64,000 bases of DNA from Polyangium fumosum (GCF_005144585.1 NZ_SSMQ01000001.1:434001-498000), one strand, 5' to 3'; positions 33,668 through 42,788 are shown, numbered from the stretch's first letter. The notes: generated by a model not told the origin, from the sequence alone. Translations and numbers: made by a program.

Positions 33668-34858
33668 TCAAGAAGATCGCAACAAGCCGTCCGGGTCGAA
33701 ACTCTCCGCGCAGCCCAGCAAAAACCGCACGATCGCCTCTGCCTTCGGCACGAGTGTCGCCACCTCGATGTGCTCGTCGTGCGTGTGAAAGCCCGCGCCA
33801 CGCGGCCCGAGGCCGTCGATCGACGGGATGCCGAGCGCCGCTGTCGTCGCCGCGTCCGAGCCACCGCCCACGAGCGGCGCCTCGCCGTCGCCGAGTCCTG
33901 CTGCGCGCGCGCACGCGGCATACGCTTCGTAGAGCGCTGCAGAAGCCGCTGTACGTTCGAGCGACGATCGCGCGATGCCGCCCATCACCGTCAACGTCGT
34001 CCCCGCGATTGCCGTTTCCTTCGCCACGTTCGCGAGCGCTGCGAGGAGCGCCTCTCCGTCGGCGCGCCGCTCGTAGCGGAAATCGAGCTCGGCCTCGGCG
34101 TGATCGGGCACGGTGTTTTTCGACTGTCCGCCGCGGATCGTTCCGACGTTCACGGTCACGCCGCGCGTGGCGTCGGTGAGCTGTTGCGCGTGATCGATGA
34201 AGCGCGCGAGCGCCCAGATCGCATTCGCGCCGTCCGCGTGCGCATTGCCCGCATGCGCGGCTTTCCCCGCGGCGACGACACGCGCGCTGCCCGTGCCCTT
34301 GCGCGACGTGATCACGAGGTCCTTCGCGCGCCCCGCCTCGAACACGAGCGCCGCGCGCGCGCCGGCGAGCTCCTCGGCGATCACACGTTGTCCCTCGGGA
34401 GAACCAACCTCCTCGTCCGACACGATCACCACGCGCATCGGCACACGCGCGAGCACGCCCACGTGCGCGAGCGCGCGCATCGCTTCGAGCACCACGACGA
34501 GCCCGCCCTTCATGTCGAGCACGCCGGGCCCACGCGCGATCGGCCCCTCGCGCCGGAACCCCTCGAAGGTCCCCGGCGGAAACACCGTATCGAGGTGCCC
34601 CACGATCGCCACGCACCCCGCGGCCGAGCGCTCCGCCGCCTCCGTCCGCGCGACCCAGTGCGGCGCATACCGATCGCTCGCGCGCGCGCGCACCGAGCTC
34701 ACGCCCTCGATCCCGCGAAGCTCCGCCGCGAGCATCTCGCCCACGCGCGACCCGCCCGGCACGTTGTCCGTGAACGAGTTCACGCCGACGAGCGCTTCGA
34801 GCAGCAAGAGCGCCGCTTCTTCCCGCGCCCGGAGGTGCGTCTTCGCCGCCTCGATCAT
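33668..34858 (-). CDS. M20-family metallopeptidase
   Basis: 396 residues. Metal-binding signatures: GHLDTVFP (His, Asp), PGVLDMKGGLVVVLEAM (bridging Asp), VSDEEVGSPEG (catalytic Glu and metal Glu), FEAGR, and the C-terminal GFHTHDEHIEV (His). The dimerisation domain has RYERRADGEALLAAL. Closest in motif pattern to the ArgE/DapE/CPG2 branch; the GGGSDAATTAALGIPSIDGLGP stretch is typical of CPG2-like carboxypeptidases. The start is the first ATG; a TTG 6 codons upstream is possible. Confidence 0.9.
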   Translation of the reverse strand: MIEAAKTHLRAREEAALLLLEALVGVNSFTDNVPGGSRVGEMLAAELRGIEGVSSVRARASDRYAPHWVARTEAAERSAAGCVAIVGHLDTVFPPGTFEGFRREGPIARGPGVLDMKGGLVVVLEAMRALAHVGVLARVPMRVVIVSDEEVGSPEGQRVIAEELAGARAALVFEAGRAKDLVITSRKGTGSARVVAAGKAAHAGNAHADGANAIWALARFIDHAQQLTDATRGVTVNVGTIRGGQSKNTVPDHAEAELDFRYERRADGEALLAALANVAKETAIAGTTLTVMGGIARSSLERTAASAALYEAYAACARAAGLGDGEAPLVGGGSDAATTAALGIPSIDGLGPRGAGFHTHDEHIEVATLVPKAEAIVRFLLGCAESFDPDGLLRSS

Positions 34859-34976
34859 GCGCGGAGCTTCGTCCAAAACGCACGGATTGACGAGCCCTCC
34901 GCGCGCCTTGCCCGCGTGATGGCGTGCGCTACATGACAGGGAATCTGGACAAGGCGCGGTTGTTGGTTGGGGCAGG

Positions 34977-35546
34977 GTGCGCGGCCGGATGAATTTGCTC
35001 CACACGCTGGAAATCCATGCGTCCGAGATCTTCGTGGGCATGGGTGTCTTCGGGTTGAGCCTTGCGCTCAGCCTGGCCGCGGTGGCGCTCGTGGTCGTGC
35101 GGCTCGACGCCGCGCACTTCGAAGAGGCGCGGGGCCCAGGGCGCTTCCTCGCCGGCCGTCCGGCATGGCAGCGCGCCCTCGGGATCGCCGGCAAGAACCT
35201 GCTCGGGTTTTTCCTGGTCATTCTCGGGATCCTGATGTCCCTGCCCGGCGTGCCGGGACAAGGGTTGCTCACGATCTTCATCGGCCTCGTCCTCCTGGAC
35301 GTCCCCGGCAAACGCGCGATCGAGCGGCGGATCGTGGCGATTCCAGCGGTGCTCCGTACGTGCAACCGCCTGCGCGCTCGTTTCGGCAAGCCGCCGTTTA
35401 CCTTAACGGCGGGGCAGCGCGCGGAGGAAGGCGACGAGCTCGCGGACAAACGGATCCGAGACGGATTCGAGCCGCGCGAGGGCCTCGGCGCGCGGAAGCT
35501 CCCCCACGAAGAGCGCCCGAAACGCCCGCTTCAGCGCGACGCGTGA
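34977..35546 (+). CDS. Small membrane protein, PGPGW-like
   Basis: 189 residues from GTG 34977 (ATG at 34989 also possible). Two spans: about 24-45 (VFGLSLALSLAAVALVVVRL) and 75-110 (LLGFFLVILGILMSLPGVPGQGLLTIFIGLVLLDVPGKR), the latter carrying the motif of PGPGW-type putative transmembrane proteins, followed by a short basic tail. The last about 47 residues are encoded antisense to lpxA (convergent overlap of 144 bases) and look like a read-through tail. Function unknown. Confidence 0.65.
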   Translation: MRGRMNLLHTLEIHASEIFVGMGVFGLSLALSLAAVALVVVRLDAAHFEEARGPGRFLAGRPAWQRALGIAGKNLLGFFLVILGILMSLPGVPGQGLLTIFIGLVLLDVPGKRAIERRIVAIPAVLRTCNRLRARFGKPPFTLTAGQRAEEGDELADKRIRDGFEPREGLGARKLPHEERPKRPLQRDA

Positions 35547-36167
35547 TTCGAGCGGAACGCCCGTCCGTTCGAGCCCCACACGGTTCAACGCGCGCACGCG
35601 CGCCCGGTTTCCCTCGGCGATCACGAACGGCGGCACGTCACGCTCCACCATCGACCCGCCCGCGAGGAACGCGCGCGCGCCCACGCGGACGAAGGGCGCC
35701 ACCGCGACGTGACCACCCGTCACCACGTGATCCCCGAGCACGACGTGCCCCGCGAGCAACGTGCCGTTCGCGAGCGTGACGCGATCCCCGACGACCACGT
35801 CGTGCGCGACGTGCACGCCGACCATGAAGAGCCCCGCGCTCCCGATGCGGGTCACGCCGCCGCCGTGCCCGGTGCCGCGATGCGCCGTCACGTGCTCGCG
35901 AAATAGGTTGTCGTCGCCCACGACGAGCGTCGTGGGCTCGCCCGCATACCGCCGATCCTGCGGCGCGCCCCCGATCACGGCGAACGAATGGACCACGTTG
36001 CGGCGCCCGATCCGGCTGCCCGCCGCGATCACCGCGTGCGCCTCGACGCGGCAGCCATCGCCGATCTCGCAGTCGCCCTCGATCACGGCGAAGGGGCCCA
36101 CGACGACGTCCACGCCGAGCTTCGCCCCGGGATCGACATGCGCGAGCGGATGGATCGAGACGGCCAC
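35403..36167 (-). CDS. lpxA: Acyl-ACP--UDP-N-acetylglucosamine O-acyltransferase
   Basis: 254 residues. Left-handed beta-helix hexapeptide repeats through residue 185, the LpxA-specific GAPQDRRYAGEPTTLVVGDDN-LFREHVTAHRGT block, and catalytic His122 in VHVAHDVVVGDR. The C-terminal helical domain starts near VGLERTGVP. First step of lipid A synthesis in the cytoplasm. Here it stands alone rather than in the common lpxD-fabZ-lpxA-lpxB cluster. Its 3' end overlaps the convergent membrane-protein gene. Confidence 0.93.
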   Translation of the reverse strand: MAVSIHPLAHVDPGAKLGVDVVVGPFAVIEGDCEIGDGCRVEAHAVIAAGSRIGRRNVVHSFAVIGGAPQDRRYAGEPTTLVVGDDNLFREHVTAHRGTGHGGGVTRIGSAGLFMVGVHVAHDVVVGDRVTLANGTLLAGHVVLGDHVVTGGHVAVAPFVRVGARAFLAGGSMVERDVPPFVIAEGNRARVRALNRVGLERTGVPLESRVALKRAFRALFVGELPRAEALARLESVSDPFVRELVAFLRALPRR

Positions 36168-36224
36168 GGGCGGCGCATTGTCGTGACGGGCGCCGCGCTT
36201 GGCAAGGCGAACCCCCTCGAAAGA

Positions 36225-36274
36225 AGCGCCGCGCGAGGCCGGCCGGCCGAAGCCTGCGCCAAAACCTCGCGCGG
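36225..36274 (-). terminator. Terminator-like hairpin after the SIMPL gene
   Basis: 10-bp inverted repeat CCGCGCGAGG (36229-36238) / CCTCGCGCGG (36265-36274), loop 26, 12 bases past the stop at 36287. Followed on the minus strand by a moderately T-rich CTTCTTTC. Confidence 0.45.
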
Positions 36275-36286
36275 ACGCGGGATCCG

Positions 36287-37111
36287 TCAGTGGTTCGAGA
36301 AGTGGTACCGGGCGGTCACGCTCGCCGTGATCGTGAGCTCGCCGGGCTCGATCGTCGTCTCGATCTTGAGCGAGGCCGCTGCGATGCCCGCGTCGAGGAA
36401 GATCGGCGACAGGCGGCCCTGGGATCCATCCAGGCTGTGCAGCCCGAGCAGACGCACGCCCGACGTGGCCGCGAGGATCTTCGCGTTCCGCTCCGCGTCC
36501 ACGGCCGCGAGGTGCAGCGCCTTGGCCTGCGCTTCCTCCGGGCGCGCGAGGAAAAACGAGATCCCCTGCACCACGTTCGCGCCCGCGCTGACGCCCGCGT
36601 CCACGAGCTTTGCCGCCTGCGTCCCGAGCTCCGTCACCTCCGCGGGGCGCAGCGTGATCGACAGCGTGTTCTGCGCGCGATAGCCGACGATCTTCGCCGC
36701 GCGGCCGGCCTTGGGCTCGTCGTGGAGCGGCTGGATCTGCAGCGCCGCCGTTTGCAGCGTGAGGCCGTCGAGGCCGAGCTTCTCGATCGCGCTCGTCACG
36801 TGCGCCATCTTGCGGGCGAGCTCGGCCTGCGCCTGCTCCAGCGTCTTCGCCCGGACCTCGACCCCGAGCTCGGCGCGCATCGCGTCGGGCTTCGCCACGA
36901 TCTGGCCCTGGCCGCTCGTCGTGATGAGCTCCGTGAGCTGCTCTTGCAGGACGATGCTCGTCTGCCCCTTCGCGCCCTCATGCGCCCCGGCGCCGCTGCT
37001 CTTCGCCTCGGCCTTCGCATGCGCGGAAGCGCTCGGGGAAACGAACGACAGGACTCCGAGCACCGCGCCCGCGAGACGCGAGCTGGTCTGGAGAAGTTTC
37101 GCCATGGCCAT
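36287..37111 (-). CDS. SIMPL-domain (DUF541) periplasmic protein
   Basis: 274 residues. Signal peptide 1-31 (LLQTSSRLAGAVLGVLSFVSPSASAHA). The SIMPL/DUF541 fold is indicated by ITTSGQGQIVAKPDAMRAELGVEVRAKT, LDGLTLQTAALQIQPLHDE, VGYRAQNTLSITLRPAEVTELG, GANVVQGISFFLARPEEAQAKAL and the terminal PGELTITASVTARYHF. Members are periplasmic or secreted proteins of unclear role (BP26 of Brucella, YggE of E. coli). Start at the first of two close ATGs (37111, 37105). Confidence 0.9.
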   Translation of the reverse strand: MAMAKLLQTSSRLAGAVLGVLSFVSPSASAHAKAEAKSSGAGAHEGAKGQTSIVLQEQLTELITTSGQGQIVAKPDAMRAELGVEVRAKTLEQAQAELARKMAHVTSAIEKLGLDGLTLQTAALQIQPLHDEPKAGRAAKIVGYRAQNTLSITLRPAEVTELGTQAAKLVDAGVSAGANVVQGISFFLARPEEAQAKALHLAAVDAERNAKILAATSGVRLLGLHSLDGSQGRLSPIFLDAGIAAASLKIETTIEPGELTITASVTARYHFSNH

Positions 37112-37254
37112 GATGTCCCCCCCTTTTCCCGCGCGGGTAACGTGTCTCCGCGCGCGATTCACGACATGGCGGACGAACCGCCACGTGCTCCGAGGCGAGC
37201 ATGGGGCCCGCGCCGTGCTTTGGCCAGATGGGGACGGACGGACGGCTCGGACGC

Positions 37255-37293
37255 GAAAACGGCCCGCTACGAAGGCAAAACGCCGCGGGCCGT
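37255..37293 (-). terminator. Terminator of the pseudokinase gene
   Basis: 9-bp perfect stem ACGGCCCGC (37259-37267) / GCGGGCCGT (37285-37293), loop 17, followed on the minus strand by TTTTCGC. Located 27 bases after the stop at 37320. Confidence 0.6.
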
Positions 37294-37319
37294 GGGAGGG
37301 GAAAACGCGCGCGGAACGA

Positions 37320-39050
37320 TTACTTGCACTTCTTGAAGAGACCGACGCCCGTGCATTTTTGGCCGGTCTTCGCCGTGCTGGTCGGCTTCGTCGTCGCCGT
37401 GGGGGTCGTCTTCGCCGTGCTGCCGCCGCCGCTGCCGCTCGACTTCGCGGTGCTCGCGGTCTGCGCCGTCTCTTTCGGGGCCTCGGCGAGCTTGAATTCC
37501 TTCTCGAACTTCTTGCCGGCCTCGATCGTGATCTCTTCGCTCTGCGTGACGTACCCGGCCTTCGAGAGCTCGATCTTGTGCGCGCCCGGCGCGAGCTTGA
37601 GCTTCGACGGATCCTCGATCGCCTTGTCGTCGACCTTGATCGTGTCGCAGCCCGGGCTGCACTTGATCGCGACCTCGACCTCCTCGGCCGCGGGAGGCGG
37701 CGTCGGCGGCGGCGCCTCGCCCGTGCCCGTGGGCGCGCCGCTCTCGCTGCTCGTGGTGGGCGCGCCCGTCGGCGTGATGGCAATCGGCGCGTTCGGGTCG
37801 TCGCCCTCTGTCTTGTCCTTGCCGCCCATCACGATGAACGCGCCCACCGCGCCGCCGATGAGCAGCACCGCCGCGACGCCGATGATGATCGGCAGCTTCT
37901 TCGAGCCGCCGCCGCCATCCATCGGCAGGCGCGGCGCCGCCGTCGTCGGCGCCATCGGGCCGGGGCCCATGCCCATGCCCATGCCCATGTCCGCGTTCGC
38001 CGGCGCGCCAGCGCCCTGACCACCCATGCCCGCCCCGCCCATGCCCATGCCTGCGGGCGGAGGCGGCGGCGGGTAGCCCGAGCCATCATTCTGGCCCACC
38101 GGCTGGTAGACCGGCACGGCGGCCGTCGGGCCCATCGGATCGGCGCCGCCGATCGCGGGGAACGCGATGGTCGCGTTCGTGGCCATCTCGGGCATGTTCG
38201 CCGCGGCCGAGAAGGCCACCGCGAGCTCGCTGGCCTGGCGGAAGCGCTCGTTCGGATCGATCGCGAGCGCGCGGTTGAACACGGCGTCGAGCACCGGCGA
38301 GACCAGCGCGCCGAGCTCCTGGGCGCGCTGGGACGCGGGCTGACGCGGGCCGACGAGCTCGTGTTGCCACGACGCGAGGTCGGGCTGCGCGCCCTGGCAC
38401 GAGCGCCAATATGGCCGGCCCGTGAGCGCGTAGAAGAGCACGAGCCCCATCGCGAACACGTCGGCCGCGGGGCCCGCGGGCGCGCCGCCTTGCATCTGCT
38501 CGGGCGCGACCCAGGGCGCCGCGATCCCGTAGCCCTCGTTCGTCTGCACGTAGCTCCGCGCGAGGCCCGCGCCGAAGTCCATGATGCGCACGGCGAAGCC
38601 TTGCGGCGCGACGAACACGTTCGTCGGCTTGAGCGCGTGGTGCATGAGCTGCCGCACGTGGGCGTTGTCCAGCGTGCGCGCCATGTTCTGCGCGATCTGC
38701 GAGACCTCTTGCGGCGAGAGCGGGCGCTGCGAGACGAGCTGCGCGAGCGACGGCGTCGGCGAGAGCTCCGTCACCGTGAAGGGCGCGGCGGTCTGCGGAT
38801 CGTAGCCCGCGTCGAGGACCGGCAGCACGGCGTCGGGCGGCAGCCCGTTCGTCGCCGTGTAGATCTGCTCGATCATCGTCATCACTTCGGGGCGCTGCGC
38901 GATGGTCGGCGCGTAGATACGCACCGCCATCGCGCGCCCCGTCGCATCGACGACGCGGTAGGTGGCCGAGGAGCCACCGTTGCCCAGGAGAGCCTGGACC
39001 GAGTATTTCTGCGCGATGACGTAGCCGGTGGAGAGCTGGGGCGCGGTCAC
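37320..39050 (-). CDS. Pseudokinase with PEGA-like extracytoplasmic domain
   Basis: 576 residues. Kinase-fold N-terminus (12-290) with LLGNGGSSATYRVV, but the beta3 lysine is Arg44 (MAVRIY) and the catalytic HRDLK is HHALK (Ala139 replaces the catalytic Asp; Lys141 and Asn144 are kept). DFG (158-160) and a PWVAPEQM segment remain. A Gly/Met/Pro-rich linker follows (GMGMGGAGMGGQGAGA), a span at about 400-420 (KLPIIIGVAAVLLIGGAVGAFIV), and then a PEGA-type domain (IKCSPGCDTIKVDDKAIEDPSKLKLAPGAHKIELSKAGY). Probably catalytically dead and a signalling scaffold. Confidence 0.88.
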   Translation of the reverse strand: MTAPQLSTGYVIAQKYSVQALLGNGGSSATYRVVDATGRAMAVRIYAPTIAQRPEVMTMIEQIYTATNGLPPDAVLPVLDAGYDPQTAAPFTVTELSPTPSLAQLVSQRPLSPQEVSQIAQNMARTLDNAHVRQLMHHALKPTNVFVAPQGFAVRIMDFGAGLARSYVQTNEGYGIAAPWVAPEQMQGGAPAGPAADVFAMGLVLFYALTGRPYWRSCQGAQPDLASWQHELVGPRQPASQRAQELGALVSPVLDAVFNRALAIDPNERFRQASELAVAFSAAANMPEMATNATIAFPAIGGADPMGPTAAVPVYQPVGQNDGSGYPPPPPPAGMGMGGAGMGGQGAGAPANADMGMGMGMGPGPMAPTTAAPRLPMDGGGGSKKLPIIIGVAAVLLIGGAVGAFIVMGGKDKTEGDDPNAPIAITPTGAPTTSSESGAPTGTGEAPPPTPPPAAEEVEVAIKCSPGCDTIKVDDKAIEDPSKLKLAPGAHKIELSKAGYVTQSEEITIEAGKKFEKEFKLAEAPKETAQTASTAKSSGSGGGSTAKTTPTATTKPTSTAKTGQKCTGVGLFKKCK

Positions 39051-39058
39051 GACGTTCC

Positions 39059-39700
39059 TTATTCGGCCTTGATGGACTCGATCGCTTTGCTCACCGCGCC
39101 CATGCCGGCCTCGTCATCATCGGCTGCGAAGCCCAGGCCGAGCAGCGCCGGTTCGCCGTCCTTGAGCGGCGCTTGCAGCACGAGCAGCGTGCCCTTCTTC
39201 TTGCCGCGCTCCGAGCCCGCCGCCGTCCAGACGTTGAGCTTGACGCCGTTGACCTCTTGCACGTTGTCGGGCTTCTTCCAGTTGACCTTGTAGCCCTTCG
39301 GCAAGGTGACGGTGGTCGTCTTGACGAGCTCCGCCAGCGCCGTTTCGCGCGCCGCCAGGTCCTTCTTCGCGTCCTTGTCCGGCGTGTACGAGCCGAACAC
39401 GACAACCGCGCCCTCTTCCGAGGCCTGCGCGATCGTCTGCGACTCACCCTGCGCGTACACCCACTTTTCTGCGGGCTGGAACAGGACCTTGGCGCTCTTG
39501 ACCTTCGCCGTCGTGTCCTTCTTGGCGGCGCACTTCTCGTCGAGCGCCTCGCACTTCGGAGGAGGCGGCGGGGGCTTCACTTCGTCCGTCTCACCGCCCG
39601 TCTTCGACGGGTCGTTGGGTTCGGGTTGGTTCCCTCCGCAGGCCGCGGCGACGAGGAGAAGAGCGAGGGGGGCGATTGCTTTGAAGGTGCGGTTGACCAT
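39059..39700 (-). CDS. Predicted lipoprotein upstream of the pseudokinase
   Basis: 213 residues. Lipobox LLVAAAC (Cys21) followed by GGNQPEPNDPSK, a Pro run (KPPPPPPKCEALDEKC), then a soluble domain (VLFQPAEKWVYAQGESQTIAQASEEGAVVVFGSY; LPKGYKVNWKKPDNVQEVNGVKLNVWTAAGSERGKKKGTLLVLQ). The gene ends 8 bases before the pseudokinase start, so the two are probably one transcript and may function together. Function unknown. Confidence 0.8.
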   Translation of the reverse strand: MVNRTFKAIAPLALLLVAAACGGNQPEPNDPSKTGGETDEVKPPPPPPKCEALDEKCAAKKDTTAKVKSAKVLFQPAEKWVYAQGESQTIAQASEEGAVVVFGSYTPDKDAKKDLAARETALAELVKTTTVTLPKGYKVNWKKPDNVQEVNGVKLNVWTAAGSERGKKKGTLLVLQAPLKDGEPALLGLGFAADDDEAGMGAVSKAIESIKAE

Positions 39701-39816
39701 GCGCAAATCCGAGCGTGTCAGATGCCAGCCGGCGTCCGCAAGTATTTCGGGTCTCGCCCCCCCCACCTTCGCCGCCGGATCCTGGGGCGCGGGGAGCGCA
39801 CGGCAGAAAAAAAGCG

Positions 39817-40524
39817 TCAGGGCTTCTTCTTCATCCCGGGCAGGTAGGCTTTTTCGGGCGCCTGCTCGAGGAACTCGATCTTCTCGGCCGTCATGATCCC
39901 GTACTTCGGGTTCGCGGCGGCGCCCGAGCTCGCCTTCGTGAACGTCACCGAATAGGTGCCCGTCACCTTGACCTTCGCCCCGATGTTGGGGATCGGGTTC
40001 GGCAGGTCCGCGCCCCAGAACTCGTCGGCGAGCTTCGCCTCGCCTTCCTTGCCCTTCGGCTGCTTGTCGATCGCCTCGATCAACGTGAAGACCTGCGCGA
40101 AGTTCGACGCCCAGCCCATGACGTCGATCATGTCCTTCGTCTCGCCCTTCTCGTCCGCGATCGCGAAGGTCGGGATCGGCGCCTTGCAGTCCGGCGCATC
40201 CCCCTTGCCCGTCTTGTGGATCGAGCACGCCGGCGCGTCGGCGTAGTTCGTCTTGACGATGTAGCCGACGATCGACACCTGCTTCGCGTTGACGTCCTCG
40301 AAGTGCACGCGGCTGCGGAGATCGTGCGTGATGCCCCAGATCGTGAACGCGCCGTCCGGCGTCTTCTTCTGCTTCTGCGGGAGCGTCGGCACGGCGGGCA
40401 GCGCGGCCTTCTTGCCGCTCACGGCGGGCTTGGCCTTGTACGGCTCCTCCGACGGTCCGCAGCCGAGCACGGCCGAGCCTGTCAGGGAGGCGAGGGCGAA
40501 AACGAGTGCATGTCGGACGTTCAT
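39817..40524 (-). CDS. Predicted lipoprotein with OB-fold-like domain
   Basis: 235 residues. Signal ending SAVLGC (Cys22). The mature domain contains VHFEDVNAKQVSIVGYIVKTNYADAPACSIHKTGKGDAPDCKAPI-type sequence and NIGAKVKVTGTYSVTFTKASSGAAANPKYGIMTAEKIEFLEQAP, reminiscent of tOB/BOF-like folds (strand-rich, VxGxY). First gene of the 39059-40524 pair, 116 bases before the next lipoprotein start. The start at MNVRHALVF fits the signal. Confidence 0.78.
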   Translation of the reverse strand: MNVRHALVFALASLTGSAVLGCGPSEEPYKAKPAVSGKKAALPAVPTLPQKQKKTPDGAFTIWGITHDLRSRVHFEDVNAKQVSIVGYIVKTNYADAPACSIHKTGKGDAPDCKAPIPTFAIADEKGETKDMIDVMGWASNFAQVFTLIEAIDKQPKGKEGEAKLADEFWGADLPNPIPNIGAKVKVTGTYSVTFTKASSGAAANPKYGIMTAEKIEFLEQAPEKAYLPGMKKKP

Positions 40525-40767
40525 GGGTCTCTCCGGGCCGCTCGAGGGCACGCCCTCGGGCACAGGCAGCCGCCCTGGGTAGGGGGATTGGGCTGGAAAG
40601 GGCTAACACGATGGCGCACGGCGCGTAAAGAGATTCGCCGAAGGAGAGGGGCGCGGGAGCCTCGACCCCTCATAACGAGGCGCTCGAGCGGCCCAACAGG
40701 CCCGTCCAAACCCGTCGGCGTCGTGAGCGTCGCGTAGGCCACGAAGGTAGGGTAGTCTCCACGAACC

Positions 40768-42033
40768 ATGCGCGAGACGAAGCTGCGCGCCCCGTTCGAG
40801 ACCTCAAGTGTCCTCGTCATGATCCTGGCGGGTGGGGAAGGCCGGAGACTCGGCCCTCTCACCTCGGATCGCGCCAAGCCGGCGGTTCCGTTCGGCGGGC
40901 GCTACCGGATCATCGACATCGTGCTCTCGAACTTCGTCAACTCGGGGCTGCACAAGATCAAAATCCTCACGCAGTACAAGAGCGCGTCGCTCGACGAGCA
41001 CATCGCACGGGCCTGGCGCCTGTCGCCGATGCTCGACAACTTCATCGAGACGATCCCGGCGCAGCAGCGCACGGGCAAGAGCTGGTTCAAGGGCTCGGCC
41101 GACGCCGTCTACCAGACCCAGCACGTCATCACGGACGAGTCGCCCACGCACGTCTGCATCTTCGGCGGCGACCACGTCTACAAGATGGACATGCGCCAGA
41201 TGCTCGACGAGCACCTCGAGCGCAACGCCGAGGTGACCGTCGCGGCCATCCCCGTGCCGCGCAAGGAGGCCCGGGAGTTCGGCGTGATCGAGGCCGACGC
41301 GAACGGCCGGATCATCGCCTTCCACGAGAAGGTCGCCGATCCGCCGCCGATGCCCGGTCACCCCGACCTCGCCCTCGCGTCGATGGGCAACTACATCTTC
41401 AACACGGGCAACCTCCTCGACGCGCTCGAGCAGGACGCGAAGAACGAGCAGAGCGCGCACGACTTCGGGCGCGACATCATCCCGTACCTGGTCAAGAACG
41501 GAAAGCGCGCGTTCGTCTACGATTTCCAGACGAACCGCGTGCCCGGCGAGGACGAAGGCTCGAACGCGTACTGGCGCGACATCGGTACGATCGACGCGTA
41601 CTGGGCCGCGCAGATGGATCTCATCAGCGTCCAGCCCGCCTTCAACCTCTACAACCAGCGCTGGCCGATCCGCACCGCGATGAGCCATGATCCGCCGGCG
41701 AAGTTCGTCTTCCGCGACGAGTGGAACGCGCGCGTCGGCATCGCGACCGAGAGCCTCGTCTCGCTCGGCTGCATCATCTCCGGCGGTCGCATCCATCGGA
41801 GCGTCCTTTCGAACCGCTGCCGCGTGAACTCGTTCAGCCACGTGGAGGAGAGCGTGCTCTTCGAGAACGTGGTGATCGGTCGGCACGCCAAGATCCGCCG
41901 CGCGATCATCGACAAGGACGTCGAGGTCCCGTCGGGGGCCGAGATCGGCTACAACCTCGAGGAAGACAGGAAGCGCTGGTACGTGAGCGAGGGCGGAATC
42001 GTCGTCATCCCCAAGCGCGCCAAGATCGGCTGA
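40768..42033 (+). CDS. glgC: Glucose-1-phosphate adenylyltransferase
   Basis: 421 residues. Nucleotide-binding AGGEGRRLGPLT with SDRAKPAVPFGGRYRIIDI; GTADAVYQ-type segment (GSADAVYQTQHVI); FGGDHVYKMD; glucose-1-P site EFGVIEAD with F-x-EK (FHEKVADP); SMGNYIF; YWRDIGTIDAYW; C-terminal beta-helix. Makes ADP-glucose for glycogen or trehalose synthesis in the cytoplasm. Length and all signature blocks are normal. The phosphoesterase gene follows after 9 bases. Confidence 0.96.
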   Translation: MRETKLRAPFETSSVLVMILAGGEGRRLGPLTSDRAKPAVPFGGRYRIIDIVLSNFVNSGLHKIKILTQYKSASLDEHIARAWRLSPMLDNFIETIPAQQRTGKSWFKGSADAVYQTQHVITDESPTHVCIFGGDHVYKMDMRQMLDEHLERNAEVTVAAIPVPRKEAREFGVIEADANGRIIAFHEKVADPPPMPGHPDLALASMGNYIFNTGNLLDALEQDAKNEQSAHDFGRDIIPYLVKNGKRAFVYDFQTNRVPGEDEGSNAYWRDIGTIDAYWAAQMDLISVQPAFNLYNQRWPIRTAMSHDPPAKFVFRDEWNARVGIATESLVSLGCIISGGRIHRSVLSNRCRVNSFSHVEESVLFENVVIGRHAKIRRAIIDKDVEVPSGAEIGYNLEEDRKRWYVSEGGIVVIPKRAKIG

Positions 42034-42042
42034 ACGGGAGAG

Positions 42043-42732
42043 ATGGGTCGAACGGTCGTGGTCGGCGACCTGCACGGATGCAGGGGTGAACTCGAAGATT
42101 TGCTCGGCCACGTCGGGTTCTGCGCGGACGATCGTCTGATCTCCGTCGGCGACCTCGTCGTGCGCGGCCCCGATCCAGCAGGCACGATCGAGCTGCTCCG
42201 CAAGCTCCAGGCGCGCGCCGTGCGCGGCAACCACGAGGATCGGCTCCTGCGTTACCGGCAAGCGCCGCCGGGCATCGGCCCGCAGCTCGGGAGCCTGCAA
42301 CGCGAGGTCGTGCGCGCGCTGCGCCGCCGGCACTGGGAGTACCTCGCGTCGTTGCCGCTCTGGCTCGACCTGCCGGAGCACGGCCTGCGCGTCGTGCACG
42401 CCGGCGTCGATCCGACGCTGCCGATCGAACAACAGAGCCCGCGCACGTTGATGTACGTGCGTTCGCTCAACGTCGGCGGCACGCCCGAGGAGCGGCGCGG
42501 CGCCATCTTGTGGGGCGAGCGGTACGTGGGGCCGCCGCACCTCGTCTTCGGGCACAACGCCCTCGAGCAGCCGCAGATCCACCGTCACGCGACAGGCATC
42601 GACACGGGTTGCGTGTACGGCGGCCGCCTCACGGCGATGGTGCTGCGCGCGGGTGAACACCCGCCGCCGCCCGAGGATCGCCGGAGCGTGCTCGTGAGCG
42701 TGCCGGCGCGAAGGACCTACTACCCGCGCTGA
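42043..42732 (+). CDS. Metallophosphoesterase, PrpA/ApaH-like
   Basis: 229 residues. All calcineurin-type motifs are present: GDLHG (residues 8-12, DxH), GDLVVRGPD (GDxxxRG), GNHED, VVHAGV and FGHN. The family includes small bacterial phosphoprotein phosphatases and symmetrical Ap4A hydrolases; substrate cannot be told. Coupled with glgC (9-base gap), so possibly a phosphatase acting on glycogen metabolism or general phosphoproteins. Confidence 0.9.
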   Translation: MGRTVVVGDLHGCRGELEDLLGHVGFCADDRLISVGDLVVRGPDPAGTIELLRKLQARAVRGNHEDRLLRYRQAPPGIGPQLGSLQREVVRALRRRHWEYLASLPLWLDLPEHGLRVVHAGVDPTLPIEQQSPRTLMYVRSLNVGGTPEERRGAILWGERYVGPPHLVFGHNALEQPQIHRHATGIDTGCVYGGRLTAMVLRAGEHPPPPEDRRSVLVSVPARRTYYPR

Positions 42733-42788
42733 AGAGCGATCAAACCGGCTCTCGCCAACGGCGCGCGTTTCCGGCTACCCTCTCGCCC

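Noticed and set aside
32014-34179. 721-codon plus-strand frame
   Set aside because: Shadow of the kinase at 31873 and the M20 peptidase; no motifs.
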